Position numbers and translations under genes: made by a program. From NCBI GenBank assembly GCA_028583685.1, contig JAMXIF010001195.1:15851329-15915328 (forward strand): a stretch of 64,000 nt of DNA, written 5' to 3'. This DNA comes from Petaurus breviceps papuanus (lineage: Eukaryota; Chordata; Mammalia; Diprotodontia; Petauridae). Shown piece by piece: positions 34,431-43,544 of the stretch. Within the stretch, counting starts at the first letter, position 1. Each line of letters opens with the position of its first letter. The notes under the pieces were generated by a model. That model saw only the letters and a list, made by a program, of their open reading frames with translations. It was not told where the DNA came from and ran no database searches.

Positions 34431-34597
34431 TTTTTGGGAGGTCTTTTGAGGTGGGGGAAGGCAAGGCAATTGGAGTTAAGTGACTTGCCCAAGGTCATAC
34501 AGTTAGTAAGTGTGTCAAGTGTCTGAGGGTGGATTTGAATTCACATCCTCCTAACTCCAGGGCCAGGATTCTAGTCACTGCACTACCTAGCTTCCCT
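34431..34597 (-). mobile_element. MAR1-like SINE with perfect 15-bp TSD, antisense
   Basis: The antisense SINE core ('aggcaattggagttaagtgacttgcccaaggtcat...gatttgaattcacatcctcctaactccagggcc') is flanked by ATCTCAGTGTATTTA at 34416-34430 and 34598-34612. Confidence 0.95.
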
Positions 34598-34615
34598 ATC
34601 TCAGTGTATTTATAA

Positions 34616-34795
34616 GAAGCAGTGTGGTTTTATGACAAGAGCACTAAGTTTAGATTCTTCTAGGCAATGGAGTTAAAGCCTTCTTATTATCTATGTGATT
34701 TTGGGCAAAAAACTTCATTGCAATAGGGCCTCAATTTCCTCTTCTGTAAAGTGAGGGTGACAACATTTATACCTCCTTATGCCACTACCGAGATT
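34616..34795 (+). mobile_element. MIR SINE
   Basis: 'agcagtgtggttttatgacaagagcactaagtttag', 'tatgtgattttgggcaaaaaacttcattgc' and 'tcaatttcctcttctgtaaagtgagggtgac'. Confidence 0.85.
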
Positions 34796-34880
34796 ATTTC
34801 TGAGGAAATAACTATGAGTGATGACACACTACACACATGAGTTGTGAATTGTTAGTTTGAAGGTAAACCTGTATGGCGAG

Positions 34881-34898
34881 GTCAAGATGGCGGAGTAG
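34881..34898 (+). promoter_or_regulatory. YY1-like motif at the L1/HAL1 5' end
   Basis: CAAGATGGCGG at 34883-34893 sits at the first bases of the element. Mammalian L1 5' UTRs carry a YY1 site of this form near +20 that sets the start of transcription. The same motif lies at 7636-7644 and, in weaker form, at 2560-2567 (both minus strand). Confidence 0.6.
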
Positions 34899-35573
34899 AA
34901 GCAGGACCTTCCCATGGCTCTGGCTTCCACCTTCCCCAATGCATATAAAAGGGGACTCTGAACAAACTTTGGAGCTGCAGAACCCACAAAATGGCACAGA
35001 GAAGCTAACCTCCCTCTGAGGACAGCCCAGCAGGCCAGCAGGAAGCAGCCAGGGCAGCACTCTGGGAGCCAAGCCCAGGCCTATGTGAGCCAGAGGTTTT
35101 AGCCCCAGGATGGGCCTGACCAACCACCAGCTGGAGGGACTCCAGATTACCAGCAGCTGTGGCCCTCTCCAGAATTATCAACACATAGATGCTAAGGAAA
35201 AAGTGAGAGGTCAGTTCACTGTGGACTTTGGGACCAGTAGGTGGGAGTACATCAGCTTTTGCCCCCAGGGTGAGAAGCTGCTGAGGAGCGGTGGCAGCTT
35301 CAGCTCCTGGCCTGCAGAGTGTAGGGGGACCAAGCGACCAGTCTGAGGGGTAATCACTCTTGCTTTAACCTGCTTGGATCTGGATTGCAGTCTAGGGTGG
35401 AGGTCCTGGGGTGTGTGTCCCGCTTGCTAGAGCGTGTGGAGGCTTCAGAGAGGGCACCCAACTAATACCTCTGGCATCTGAGAAAACCCCAGCATTTGGA
35501 ATGAAGCTCCCCTGTCTGGTGGCAGAGTCCTAGTGTGGCAAAAAGCCCAAAAGTCAAGTAACTGAGTGGCAAC

Positions 35574-36635
35574 ATGACCAGGCCAAAGAAACAAAGCAAA
35601 CACAAGAACCCAACATTAGAGTCCTACTTTGGGGACAAAAAGGATCAAAGCATGGAACAGGAGGAAGACAGTGAAGTCAGATCTCCTGCACCAAAAGCTT
35701 CAAAGGAAAATATGAGCTGGTTACAGGCCATAAAGGACCTTAAGAAGCAGATAATAGAAGTGGAGGAAAAATTGGGAAGAGAAATTAGAATGATGCAAGA
35801 AAATTATGAAATGAGAGTCAACAGCCTGACTGAGGAAAATCATACCTTAAAAAATAGACTAACTCAAATGGCAAAGGAGGCCCAAAAAGGCAATGAGGAG
35901 AAGAATGCCTTAAAAAGCCCAATTTGCCAGATGGAAAAAGAGTCTCAAAAGCTCAATGAGGAGAATCATTGCTTCAGAATTAGATTGGAGCAAATGGAAG
36001 CTAATGACTTTATGAGAAATCAAGATGCTGTTAAACATATCCAAACAAATGAAAGAATAGAAGGCAAGGTAAAATATCTCATGGGAAAAACCACTGGCCT
36101 GGAAAATAGATCCAGGAGAGATAATTTAAAAATTATTGGACTACCTGAAAGCCATGATCAAAGTAAGAACCTAGAAATCATTCTCCAGGAAGTTCTCAAA
36201 GAAAACTGCCCTGATGTTTTAGAACCAGAGGGCAAAATAGAGGTTGAAAGAATCCACCGATTGCCTCCTGAAAAAGATCCCAAAAAGAAAACTCCTAGGA
36301 AAATTATAGCCAGGTTCTTAAATTCCCAGATCAAGGAGAGAATATTACAAGCAGCCAGGAAGAAACAATTTGAATATTGTGGAAACACAATCAGGATAAC
36401 ACAGGATCTGGCAGCTTATACACTAAAGGACTGAAGGGCTTGGAATGTAATATTCCAGAGGTCAAAGGAGCTGGGATTAAAACCAAGAATCACCTACCCA
36501 TCAAAACTGAGTATCATGTTTCAGGGGAAAATATGGTCATTCAATGGAATAGAGGACTTTCAAGCATTCTTCCTGAAAAAGCCAGAGTTGAACAGAAAAT
36601 TTGACATTCAGATACAAGAAGCAAGAGAAGCATGA
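35574..36635 (+). pseudogene. L1 ORF1p (RNA-binding protein) of HAL1-like copy 2, one premature stop
   Basis: Begins MTRPKKQSKHKNPTLESYFG. A Lys/Glu-rich heptad region (about residues 50-175; NEEKNALKSPICQMEKES, LNEENHCFRIRLEQMEAND) is the coiled coil for trimer formation. An RRM-like part starts near RRDNLKIIGLPES (about 183-195), followed by IEVERIHRLP and PRKIIARFLNSQIKERIL. The C-terminal domain runs on as RAWNVIFQ, ELGLKPRITYPSKLSIMFQG and PELNRKFDIQIQ. Codon 287 is TGA (36432-36434), where copy 1 has CAA (Gln); the frame otherwise stays open to 36633, about 353 codons, close to the 338 of human ORF1p. It could make only a protein lacking the C-terminal domain. Confidence 0.9.
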
Positions 36636-37424
36636 GAAGGTAAATAGGAGATGGGGAGAGACAGAATGGGGGTAAACTATCTCATATAGAAAAGGCAAGG
36701 GAAAATGGTTACAATGGAGGGGAAGAATAGGAAGGCAAAAGGGAATGGGTCAACCTTATTCTCATTGAATTTGGCTCAGGGAGGGAATGACATGCACACT
36801 AAATAGGGTATCTCACCCTACAGGAGAGTAGGGGGGAAGAGAATGAGAGGGGGGATGATGGAAGAGAGGGCAGGCTGGGGGGCAGAGAAGTTAGAAACAC
36901 CCACTTTTGAAAAGGGACAGGATCAGGGACAGAGAATAGAACAAGTGAGAGGTGAGATAGGCGGGAGGGAAATATAGTCAGTCTTTTACAATATATCTAC
37001 TATGTTAATGTTTTGCATTAGCTACACATGTACAATCTATATTGAATTGCTTATCTTCCCAGTAAGGGTGTGTGAGAAAGGAGGAAGGGTCTGAATCTGG
37101 AATTCAAAGTTTTAAAATCAAATGTTTAAAAAAATTATATATATGTATATATAAATACTATTTTACATGTAATTTGGAAATAAGATATACAGGCACTAGG
37201 GTATAGACATCCACCATGACCTACTGGAAAAGTCAAAGAGGGTATGGGAGAAGATTTAGGAGAGAGCAGATTGGAGGAGGGGATATCCTGTGAGACTGCT
37301 ATTTTGGGGTGGTGGGTAGGGGAAAAATGGGGAGAATATTTGTAACTAAAAATCTGGCGGAAATTAATGATGTAAATCAGAAGTTAATAAAGCATTTGAA
37401 AAATGAAAAAAAAACATATGGTGA

Positions 37425-37906
37425 GTGAAACAGAGTAGGTCAATGAGCCCACGTCTTATGAACATGCCCAGAATTCCCTTGGCATTGCAAAAGGCTGGAG
37501 ATCCTACTTCTTCAGAGTCATAATGACCTGTAATAGAAGTATCTTGGAGAGACTACAGAGCTTGAACAAATATTCTTCACTTAGCCCCATTTGCCTCAGT
37601 TTCCTCATCTGCAAAACAAGCTAGAGAAGGAAATGGCAAATGACCCCAGTATCTCAGCCAAGAAAACCCCAAATAAGGTTACAAAGAGGTGGACACAACT
37701 ATAACCTTGTAAGTTTTGAAAGGGCAGGAGAGCAGACCACCAGGAGATTAGGGAATCAAGATGATGCCAGATTTTATAGTAAGTTGGCCCAGTTTTGAGG
37801 CCCAGAAAAGGGAGAAATGGCCTTCTAGAACCAAGACCAGCAGCAGTCAAGACAAGGGCTCATCTAGCAGAAATACCATATTTGGACATGACCAATGTTA
37901 TGTAGA
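37425..37906 (+). mobile_element. MAR1-like SINE 3' half within unannotated DNA
   Basis: 37587-37703 holds 'tttgcctcagtttcctcatctgcaaaacaagctagagaaggaaatggcaaatgaccccagtatctcagccaagaaaaccccaaataaggttacaaag', the MAR1 3' half. The sequence on either side is not recognised. Confidence 0.8.
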
Positions 37907-37907
37907 A

Positions 37908-38060
37908 CTTCTGTCTCAGTTTTCTCATCTTTAAAATGGAAATAATAATAGCCTCTACCTCCCAGAGTTGTTATGAAGATCAAATGAGATAATAATTTTA
38001 AAGAGCTAAGCACAGTGCTTCTGAGGTGCCATGAAAATGTTAGCTATTATTATTATTTAC
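37908..38060 (+). mobile_element. MIR SINE 3' half
   Basis: 'ctcagttttctcatctttaaaatggaaataataatagcc...agagttgttatgaagatcaaatgagataata...gctaagcacagtgcttctg'. Confidence 0.85.
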
Positions 38061-38299
38061 TATTAATCTTCTAGTCCAGTCTAAAAAGAACTTCTCCTTA
38101 ATAATATTAGCCAATACCCATATGCCCCCAAAGCTCTTGGGACCTTGTTATAGCAACCATTCTTTCTCTCTCAGGCATTTTCAGTCATTGCCTGCATACA
38201 TGGGTTCTCTCTCTCAGCCTACAAACATGTATAGATCTACCCTATCCAAAAAAAGAAAGGTGAAATGTATATAAACATGTATATGTACAAACGCATACA

Positions 38300-38527
38300 T
38301 ACATGGTGAAGTAGACAGAGTGCTGGGCCTAGAGTCAGAAAAATTCATCTTTATGAGCTCAAATCCAGCCTCAGATACTTACTAACTCTATGATCCTGGG
38401 TAAGTCACTTATTTCGACAATTCCTCCTGTATAAAATGAATTGGGGAAGGAAATGGCAAACTACTCTAGGATTTTTGCCAAGAAAACCCCAAATGGAGTC
38501 AGATACTGAAATGACTCAACAACAGAA
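38300..38527 (+). mobile_element. MAR1-like SINE
   Basis: 'gtgaagtagacagagtgctgggcctagagtcag...gctcaaatccagcctcagatacttac...gatcctgggtaagtcac...gccaagaaaaccccaaatggagtcagatactgaaatgactcaacaac'. Confidence 0.92.
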
Positions 38528-38778
38528 ATCCCCAAAAAGCCACAAACAGTAACCAGAGTAACCCAATGTATGCTCCATGAGGCACACCCTCCATCATATT
38601 AGTGCTTTTTTTCCTCATTATGTCCTCACACCCCAACTACTTAAAATCAACCTTTCTTTTCATTACTCCTCCGTACCAGCTGTCCCCAGTGTCATTCATG
38701 TGTGTTTGTATGAGTGTATATATGTATATGTATGAGTGTGCATTTGTAGGCATGTATACAGGTTTATATACATATTTA

Positions 38779-39004
38779 TGGCCACTAGGTGGTGCAGTGA
38801 ATAGAGCACCGGCCCTGGAGTCAGAGGACCTGAGTTCAAGTCTGACCTTGAGCAAGTCACGAAAACCCTATTTACTTCAGTTCTTCATCTGTAAAATAGG
38901 GACACTGTGGAGATGGAAATGGCAAACCTCTCTAATTCCTTTTCCATGAAAACCCCTTGGACAAGTCCATGGGGTCACATAGAGTCAGACGTGACGGAGC
39001 AACA
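38779..39004 (+). mobile_element. MAR1-like SINE between TATG microsatellites
   Basis: 'ggccactaggtggtgcagtgaatagagcaccggccctggagtcag...cctgagttcaagtctgacc...agcaagtcac...gggtcacatagagtcagacgtgacggagcaacaac'. Degenerate TATG/TATA repeats lie on both sides (38690-38778 and 39005-39085). Confidence 0.93.
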
Positions 39005-39407
39005 ACTATATGTATGTATGTATATGTGTATGTGTGTATATATGCTTATATATACTGGGTGTATATACATACATACATATATATAATGTTGTAAAAACAG
39101 AAGCAGTGACAGATTTTAGAATGGGGCGAGTGAGTGAGGAGTAAGGAGGAGCACAAGTGTTACTCTAGGAGGATGGTGATGCTCTCAACGACAATGGGGA
39201 AGTTGGGGAAAGGGAAATGTTCGGGGCAAGAGATGAGCTCTATTTTGATCATGTTGAGTTTAGGGTGTCTGTTGGACATGCAAGGTTTAAAGGGCCCTTG
39301 TCAGATATGCCACAGGCACAGGCCAGTCTCTGGAGGATAAGCCATCAGTATTCTGATACAACTATATCTGAGTTCCCCCATACTGTTTTGCTCCTTCCTG
39401 TCTCTTA

Positions 39408-39411
39408 CACA

Positions 39412-39445
<34 letters not shown>

Positions 39446-39461
39446 TACACACACACACAAT
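39408..39461. repeat. (CA)n microsatellite
   Basis: CA repeats broken once by GATA. Confidence 0.95.
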
Positions 39462-39624
39462 TTGCCCCAAATAATCAAATGTATTGTTAGGGCTCTATCT
39501 CAAATAGACCCATGACTTTAACTATCACCATTATGCAGATGATTTCCAAATGTCCCTATCTCTACCTCCAACCACTCCCCGTAGTTTCAGTTCCAAATTT
39601 CCAGCTGCCTGCTAGATACAATTG

Positions 39625-40190
39625 GATGTTGTCCTTCATACTCAAAGAGGACCAAAATGATGTCATTATGCCAGGGTCAATGTACAGTGTGTCTGACTAT
39701 GACTGCAAAATGAGTTCAGAAGGCTCTACCACAGTTCAAGTACAAATAGTCCATATGAACATTTAGAACAGAGATGTCTCTAAATTTGCTCTTTTCATAT
39801 TTCTTTTGAGTTACTGCAATTTTGCTTTGCTGCCAGAATACAGTATCTTCTTTGATGCAGGCACGCCATGCTGAGCGGTCCTATGCCAGTGTCTCCCATG
39901 TTTCACAATCAATTCTAAAGTTCTTCAGAGAGACCATGAGAGTGTCCTTGTATCACTTCTACTGAACACCCTGTGAACACTTGCTTTGTGTGAGTTCCCT
40001 GTAAAATAATCTTTTAGATGCTAGATACACTTCACCAAAGTATATCACTGATACCTCAAGCTCAGTGTCTGTAATGGTTGGACAGTTTGGAAACTGTCTA
40101 CATGATCTGTTTCTCCGTCTTGATAACTCTGTCTGTATTCTGAAGTTCGGGGTGCTGACCTTTTTCCCCTGAGCTAGGTAAACAATACAT
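39625..40190 (-). mobile_element. RTE-like LINE, ORF C-terminus and 3' end
   Basis: Minus-strand translation gives KDTLMVSLKNFRIDCETWET, then DRSAWRACIKE, the KDxLKxSLK..W..LA.DR..WR signature at the C-terminus of RTE-type EN-RT proteins, then a relic of the C-terminal Cys/His stretch (YLYLNCGRAF). It ends '...ggtcctctttgagtatgaaggacaac' at 39625, the tail shared with the SINEs at 7805 and 14110. Decayed. Confidence 0.65.
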
Positions 40191-41029
40191 ATGTTTGACT
40201 GATTAAAGTAAACTTGTTAACCCATTTTGAGTTGCTTTCCTTTAACAAAGCAGATCTAAGAACCTGTGTTGGCAGCGACCCTGGGGACGCTGGGGTGCTT
40301 GCTGCTACAGTGTCTAAAACAGAATTCTTCACTTTTTCACCTAAAGCTATCCCTCCTCCTAGGTTTGGAACAATTCTCTTTTTTGGTGACACCATTATTC
40401 TCACAATATGCCAGACTTTTACAACCTCTTGTCCACCTTTTACTCTTCCCTATCTTCTTCATTCACCCAATCAGCTGTCAAATATTATTGTCCCTGAAGT
40501 AACCACAAGACGTCACTCACACGTGGCCCTTCCTCTCCACACACACTACAGAAACATCAATTCATGCCCTCATTTCTTTTTTATCTAGAATATTGTGATA
40601 ACCTCTCTTCAGGTCTTTCTACTTCTCTGAGCTATGCTTCATGACTTCTATTCAATTATCTTTCCATTTGGACCAATGACTGGCTACTCCATGACTCTTT
40701 ATGATTGCTCTAGTTTATAAACTGACTTTAAGATTTAACCTTTTGATATTACCTTGAGGAAGGCGGAGAAGAGGTATTACCATGAGATTTATGAATGAAA
40801 ATATTCTTCTGAGGTTTTAGAGGTATATACCTTCTGAGGTATTACTATAATTGTATCATTGTTCTATTAAAAAAAAACCTTTAGTGATTTCCTACTGAAT
40901 CACTAATACAGAATCTTATTGTGGCATCCAAGGCTCTCCACAATTCAACTCAAGTTTAACTATTCAGCTTTATCTCATTTGTACCACCCTTCGTATATTC
41001 TACATTCTGGTTAAACTGAAGTACCCTGT

Positions 41030-42178
41030 TGTACTGTAATGCCAAGGAAAGGCAACTTCCCAAGGTTCAAAATACCAGCATAGCTGCTCTCCATTTTATT
41101 CAGTGACCAACCAAGAACAGAGAAGGTCAAAACATGACATCATTCAAAATAGAGCATTTACTAAGTGTGATTAAATAATCTCCAAGTACTACCCCACCCC
41201 AGGACCTTCCAATCATTCAATCAATTACAAAGTCTCTGTTCTAAATACTTCTCCACCCCTAGGCTGTACCTTCATTTGGTCCACCACAAAGCACAAAAAG
41301 GTCAAAAGTTCCCCACCCCTGGATCACAATTGAATCTACCCCAGAGTTACATCAAGTTTAAACACAGCACTTAATACCCAAATGGAGGTCTTTTCTTCAT
41401 CTTGACAAGAGGCAAGTTCTCAGCAATCTTAGTTCCTAGGGAGACAAGGCTTAGCAAGGCCACAAGATACATTGCCAGTCTCTTCATTAATTCATCCTCT
41501 GTCTGTAGAACAGTCCTAGAACCCCTGAAAACATTAACAAAACCCTCTCCCAGGATTTCTGTAAACATACAACAAGAAAATCCTTCTTCAGGGCTTCTGA
41601 ACCAACAGAAAGGTTCCCAGACCCCTGCAACAACAGCACTGTCCTTCACCAGTGGACAGTATTCACTCTGTCTGCAGGACAGTCTCCAGACCCCTGCAAC
41701 AACAGTACTGTCCTTCACCAGTGGACAGTATTCACTCTCTGTCTGCAGGACAGTCTCAGGGCTTCTTAACCAAAAGCCAGGTTCCAGGACTTCTTCAACA
41801 GGACAGTCTTTCACCAGTGGACAAATCTGGCAAAACAACATCAAAACAGACAGACAAAGTACCAGCAAAACAGCCATGTCTCCTCAGTCCTTGGCAGCTC
41901 AGGGGGCAGGTCTCAAAAGTCCAGGGCAATTCAAAGCGGCCACCAGCAATTCTCTTAGTCTCTCTCTCTCCACGAGGTGCTGCTTCCAAAAAAAAAAGTT
42001 TCTTCTGCCTCTCTCTTGTCTCTCCAAATCTACGTCACCAGCTCCTCCCAGTTCAGGACTTTCTTTTCACATCAACAAGTCCATCCCACAGGTGGGATTA
42101 ACAAGTTTTGGGTTTTAACACAATCAATTTGAAAACCAAGCCAATACAGGGGAATCTTTAAATGCCATTACTATCACA
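41030..42178 (-). mobile_element. Solo LTR, 1149 bp, fossil, 5-bp TSD CCTGT
   Basis: On the minus strand it runs TGTGATAGTAATGGC...GGCATTACAGTACA, with TG...CA ends. CCTGT lies directly on both sides (41025-41029 and 42179-42183), and L2 sequence resumes outside. A polyadenylation signal AATAAA is present at 41100-41095, about 65 bp from the 3' end. A 5-bp TSD fits class III (ERV-L) and some other groups; the family is not identified. It differs from the LTR at 62081. Internal 69-bp repeats lie in the U3 part. Confidence 0.88.
41618..41757. repeat. 69-bp tandem repeat inside the solo LTR
   Basis: Unit 1 at 41618-41686 and unit 2 at 41687-41757 both read 'cagacccctgcaacaacag.actgtccttcaccagtgg...'; degenerate partial units lie near 41490-41540 and 41780-41830. 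U3 repeats of this kind are often enhancer repeats in retroviral LTRs; here that is an inference. Confidence 0.9.
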
Positions 42179-42588
42179 CCTGTCTCCAGTTTATAATCCT
42201 GCTTCCTCCATGCTTTTGTTTATGCTATTCTTTAAATCTGAAATGGACTCCCACAGTTTTGTCATCAAAATTTATCCTTTCCTTCAAGTCCATCAAGATT
42301 CAATTCAGATGCCAGTTTCTCTGATTTTTTCCTGGTTCCACTATTGCCCCCATTTAGAAATAATATCTCCTTTAAATTTCCCATAGCACCTTGCCTACAT
42401 TTCTCTTTTGCACTTATCTCACTCTCCCTTCTATAATCATTATTTGTGTAATTGTCCTTAATATTAGAATATAAGGTCTCCAAGAGCAGAAATTATGCTA
42501 TGTATTTTCAACCCCAGCATCAATCCTAATACAAAGTGACTCAACAAATGTTTGTATCAGTTTATCTATCTGTGAAATGGGTATAATA

Positions 42589-42844
42589 TTGAAATAAACT
42601 ATCTGCTCTCTTTCTTTTTCTTGTTTGGCTTTGTTTCCTCTTTTGCATTATTCATTCCATGAGTTGCAATCCTTCTTTACCACCTGACTAATATCTAATG
42701 TGAAAGAATTTGCAGATCCAATACTTGATTGGTATATGCTGCCATTGGAGGGGTGGGGAGGAGAGGGAGGAGGAGAACATTTGAAACTCAAGGGATTGTG
42801 GAACTGAATCTCATAAATTAAAAGTAAACCAACAAATTAATAAA
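42589..42844 (+). mobile_element. 5'-truncated L1 3' UTR with perfect 15-bp TSD
   Basis: GAAATGGGTATAATA at 42574-42588 and 42845-42859 flanks 256 bp of L1 3' UTR, with the G-rich 'ggaggggtggggaggagagggaggagg' and an end in 'caaattaataaag'. It matches the 3' UTR at 33840-34090. A young insertion in the tail end of the L2. Confidence 0.93.
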
Positions 42845-42989
42845 GAAATGGGTATAATACCTTTACCACTGCTCTCAATTAACAAAGGTGATCTGAGGAT
42901 TCAGAAACGAAATAAAATTGATAAATTATTTTGATGTGCTTGAAACGTAGATCCTGTTTTCAATAGATAAATTGTCATAAGTTTTAGAA

Positions 42990-43540
42990 TTAGAGGACAC
43001 TTTAGAGATCATTTCATTAAAACCTCTCATTTTACAGAGGAAAACAAAACCTAGAGAAAGTCAGTGACAAGGAAGATGATTGTTTTGTAACATTTAAATC
43101 CATGAAATAATAACAAAACCATAAAAATAATAAAAATATCATTTAAACCAGTGAAGTCAAATTCAAAAAGAAATATCCATATGGACTGGATATTTGATTA
43201 GAAAACACTAAATTAACTGTGTTATATTATATTTATATTTATTTTGTGAAACACTTCCCAATCACATTCTAACCTGGTTCTTGGGGCACTCTGAAATTTT
43301 ATGGTCAACAGAATGCAATTTTGACATCTCTAAAAACTCTGAAAACATTGATATGTATCTATTGCTAGAAAAAAATTTAATTACAGTAGCCAGTGCGATG
43401 TTGTGGTAAGAATTTGAGACTAAGACTAGGTTCTGGACCTGCCTCTATGACTAACTAGCTTCATAACCCTGGACAAATCATTTAATCTCACTTGTTTCTT
43501 CATCTACAAAATGAGGGGTTTGGAATAAAATGTTGTTTTT
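42990..43540. mobile_element. Two MIR SINE fragments
   Basis: 42990-43072 is antisense ('cattttacagaggaaaacaaaacctagagaaagtcag'). 43385-43540 is sense ('ccagtgcgatgttgtggtaag...aaccctggacaaatcatttaatctcac...catctacaaaatgagggg'). The AT-rich gap between them is not recognised. Confidence 0.75.
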
Positions 43541-43544
43541 GAAA

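Larger units (their letters stand above)
34881..37415 (+). mobile_element. Complete ORF1-only L1 (HAL1-like), copy 2
   Basis: A single unit: 5' start GTCAAGATGGCGGAGTAG at 34881, about 690 bp of GC-rich 5' UTR, ORF1 at 35574-36635, a purine-rich 3' UTR (36636-37400) ending 'gttaataaagcatttgaaaaatgaaaaaaaa'. No RT, EN or other ORF2 motif occurs between ORF1 and the 3' UTR. Near-identical flanks TATGGCGAG (34872-34880) and TATGGTGAG (37416-37424), differing at one CpG, form a TSD. This shows that the ORF2-less form was inserted as one piece. HAL1 elements of this layout are known in mammals; they need ORF2 protein from elsewhere. Confidence 0.88.
40310..42580 (+). mobile_element. L2 LINE relic split by a solo LTR
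   Basis: 40310-40640 and 40865-41024 carry L2 ORF2 C-terminal sequence ('ttgtccctgaagtaaccac', 'aacctttagtgatttcctactgaatcac...cttattgtggcatccaaggctctccacaa'). After the LTR, 42179-42580 continues with 'ctgtctccagtttataatcc' and the 3' end ('ggtctccaagagcagaaattatgctatg...cctaatacaaagtgactcaacaaatgtttg'). Confidence 0.75.

Noticed and set aside
41618-41757. CRISPR-like array
   Set aside because: The 69-bp units are directly adjacent with no spacers and lie within an LTR of a vertebrate genome.
41402-42118. 238-codon plus-strand frame
   Set aside because: It is antisense to a solo LTR and crosses its 69-bp repeats; no domain is visible.
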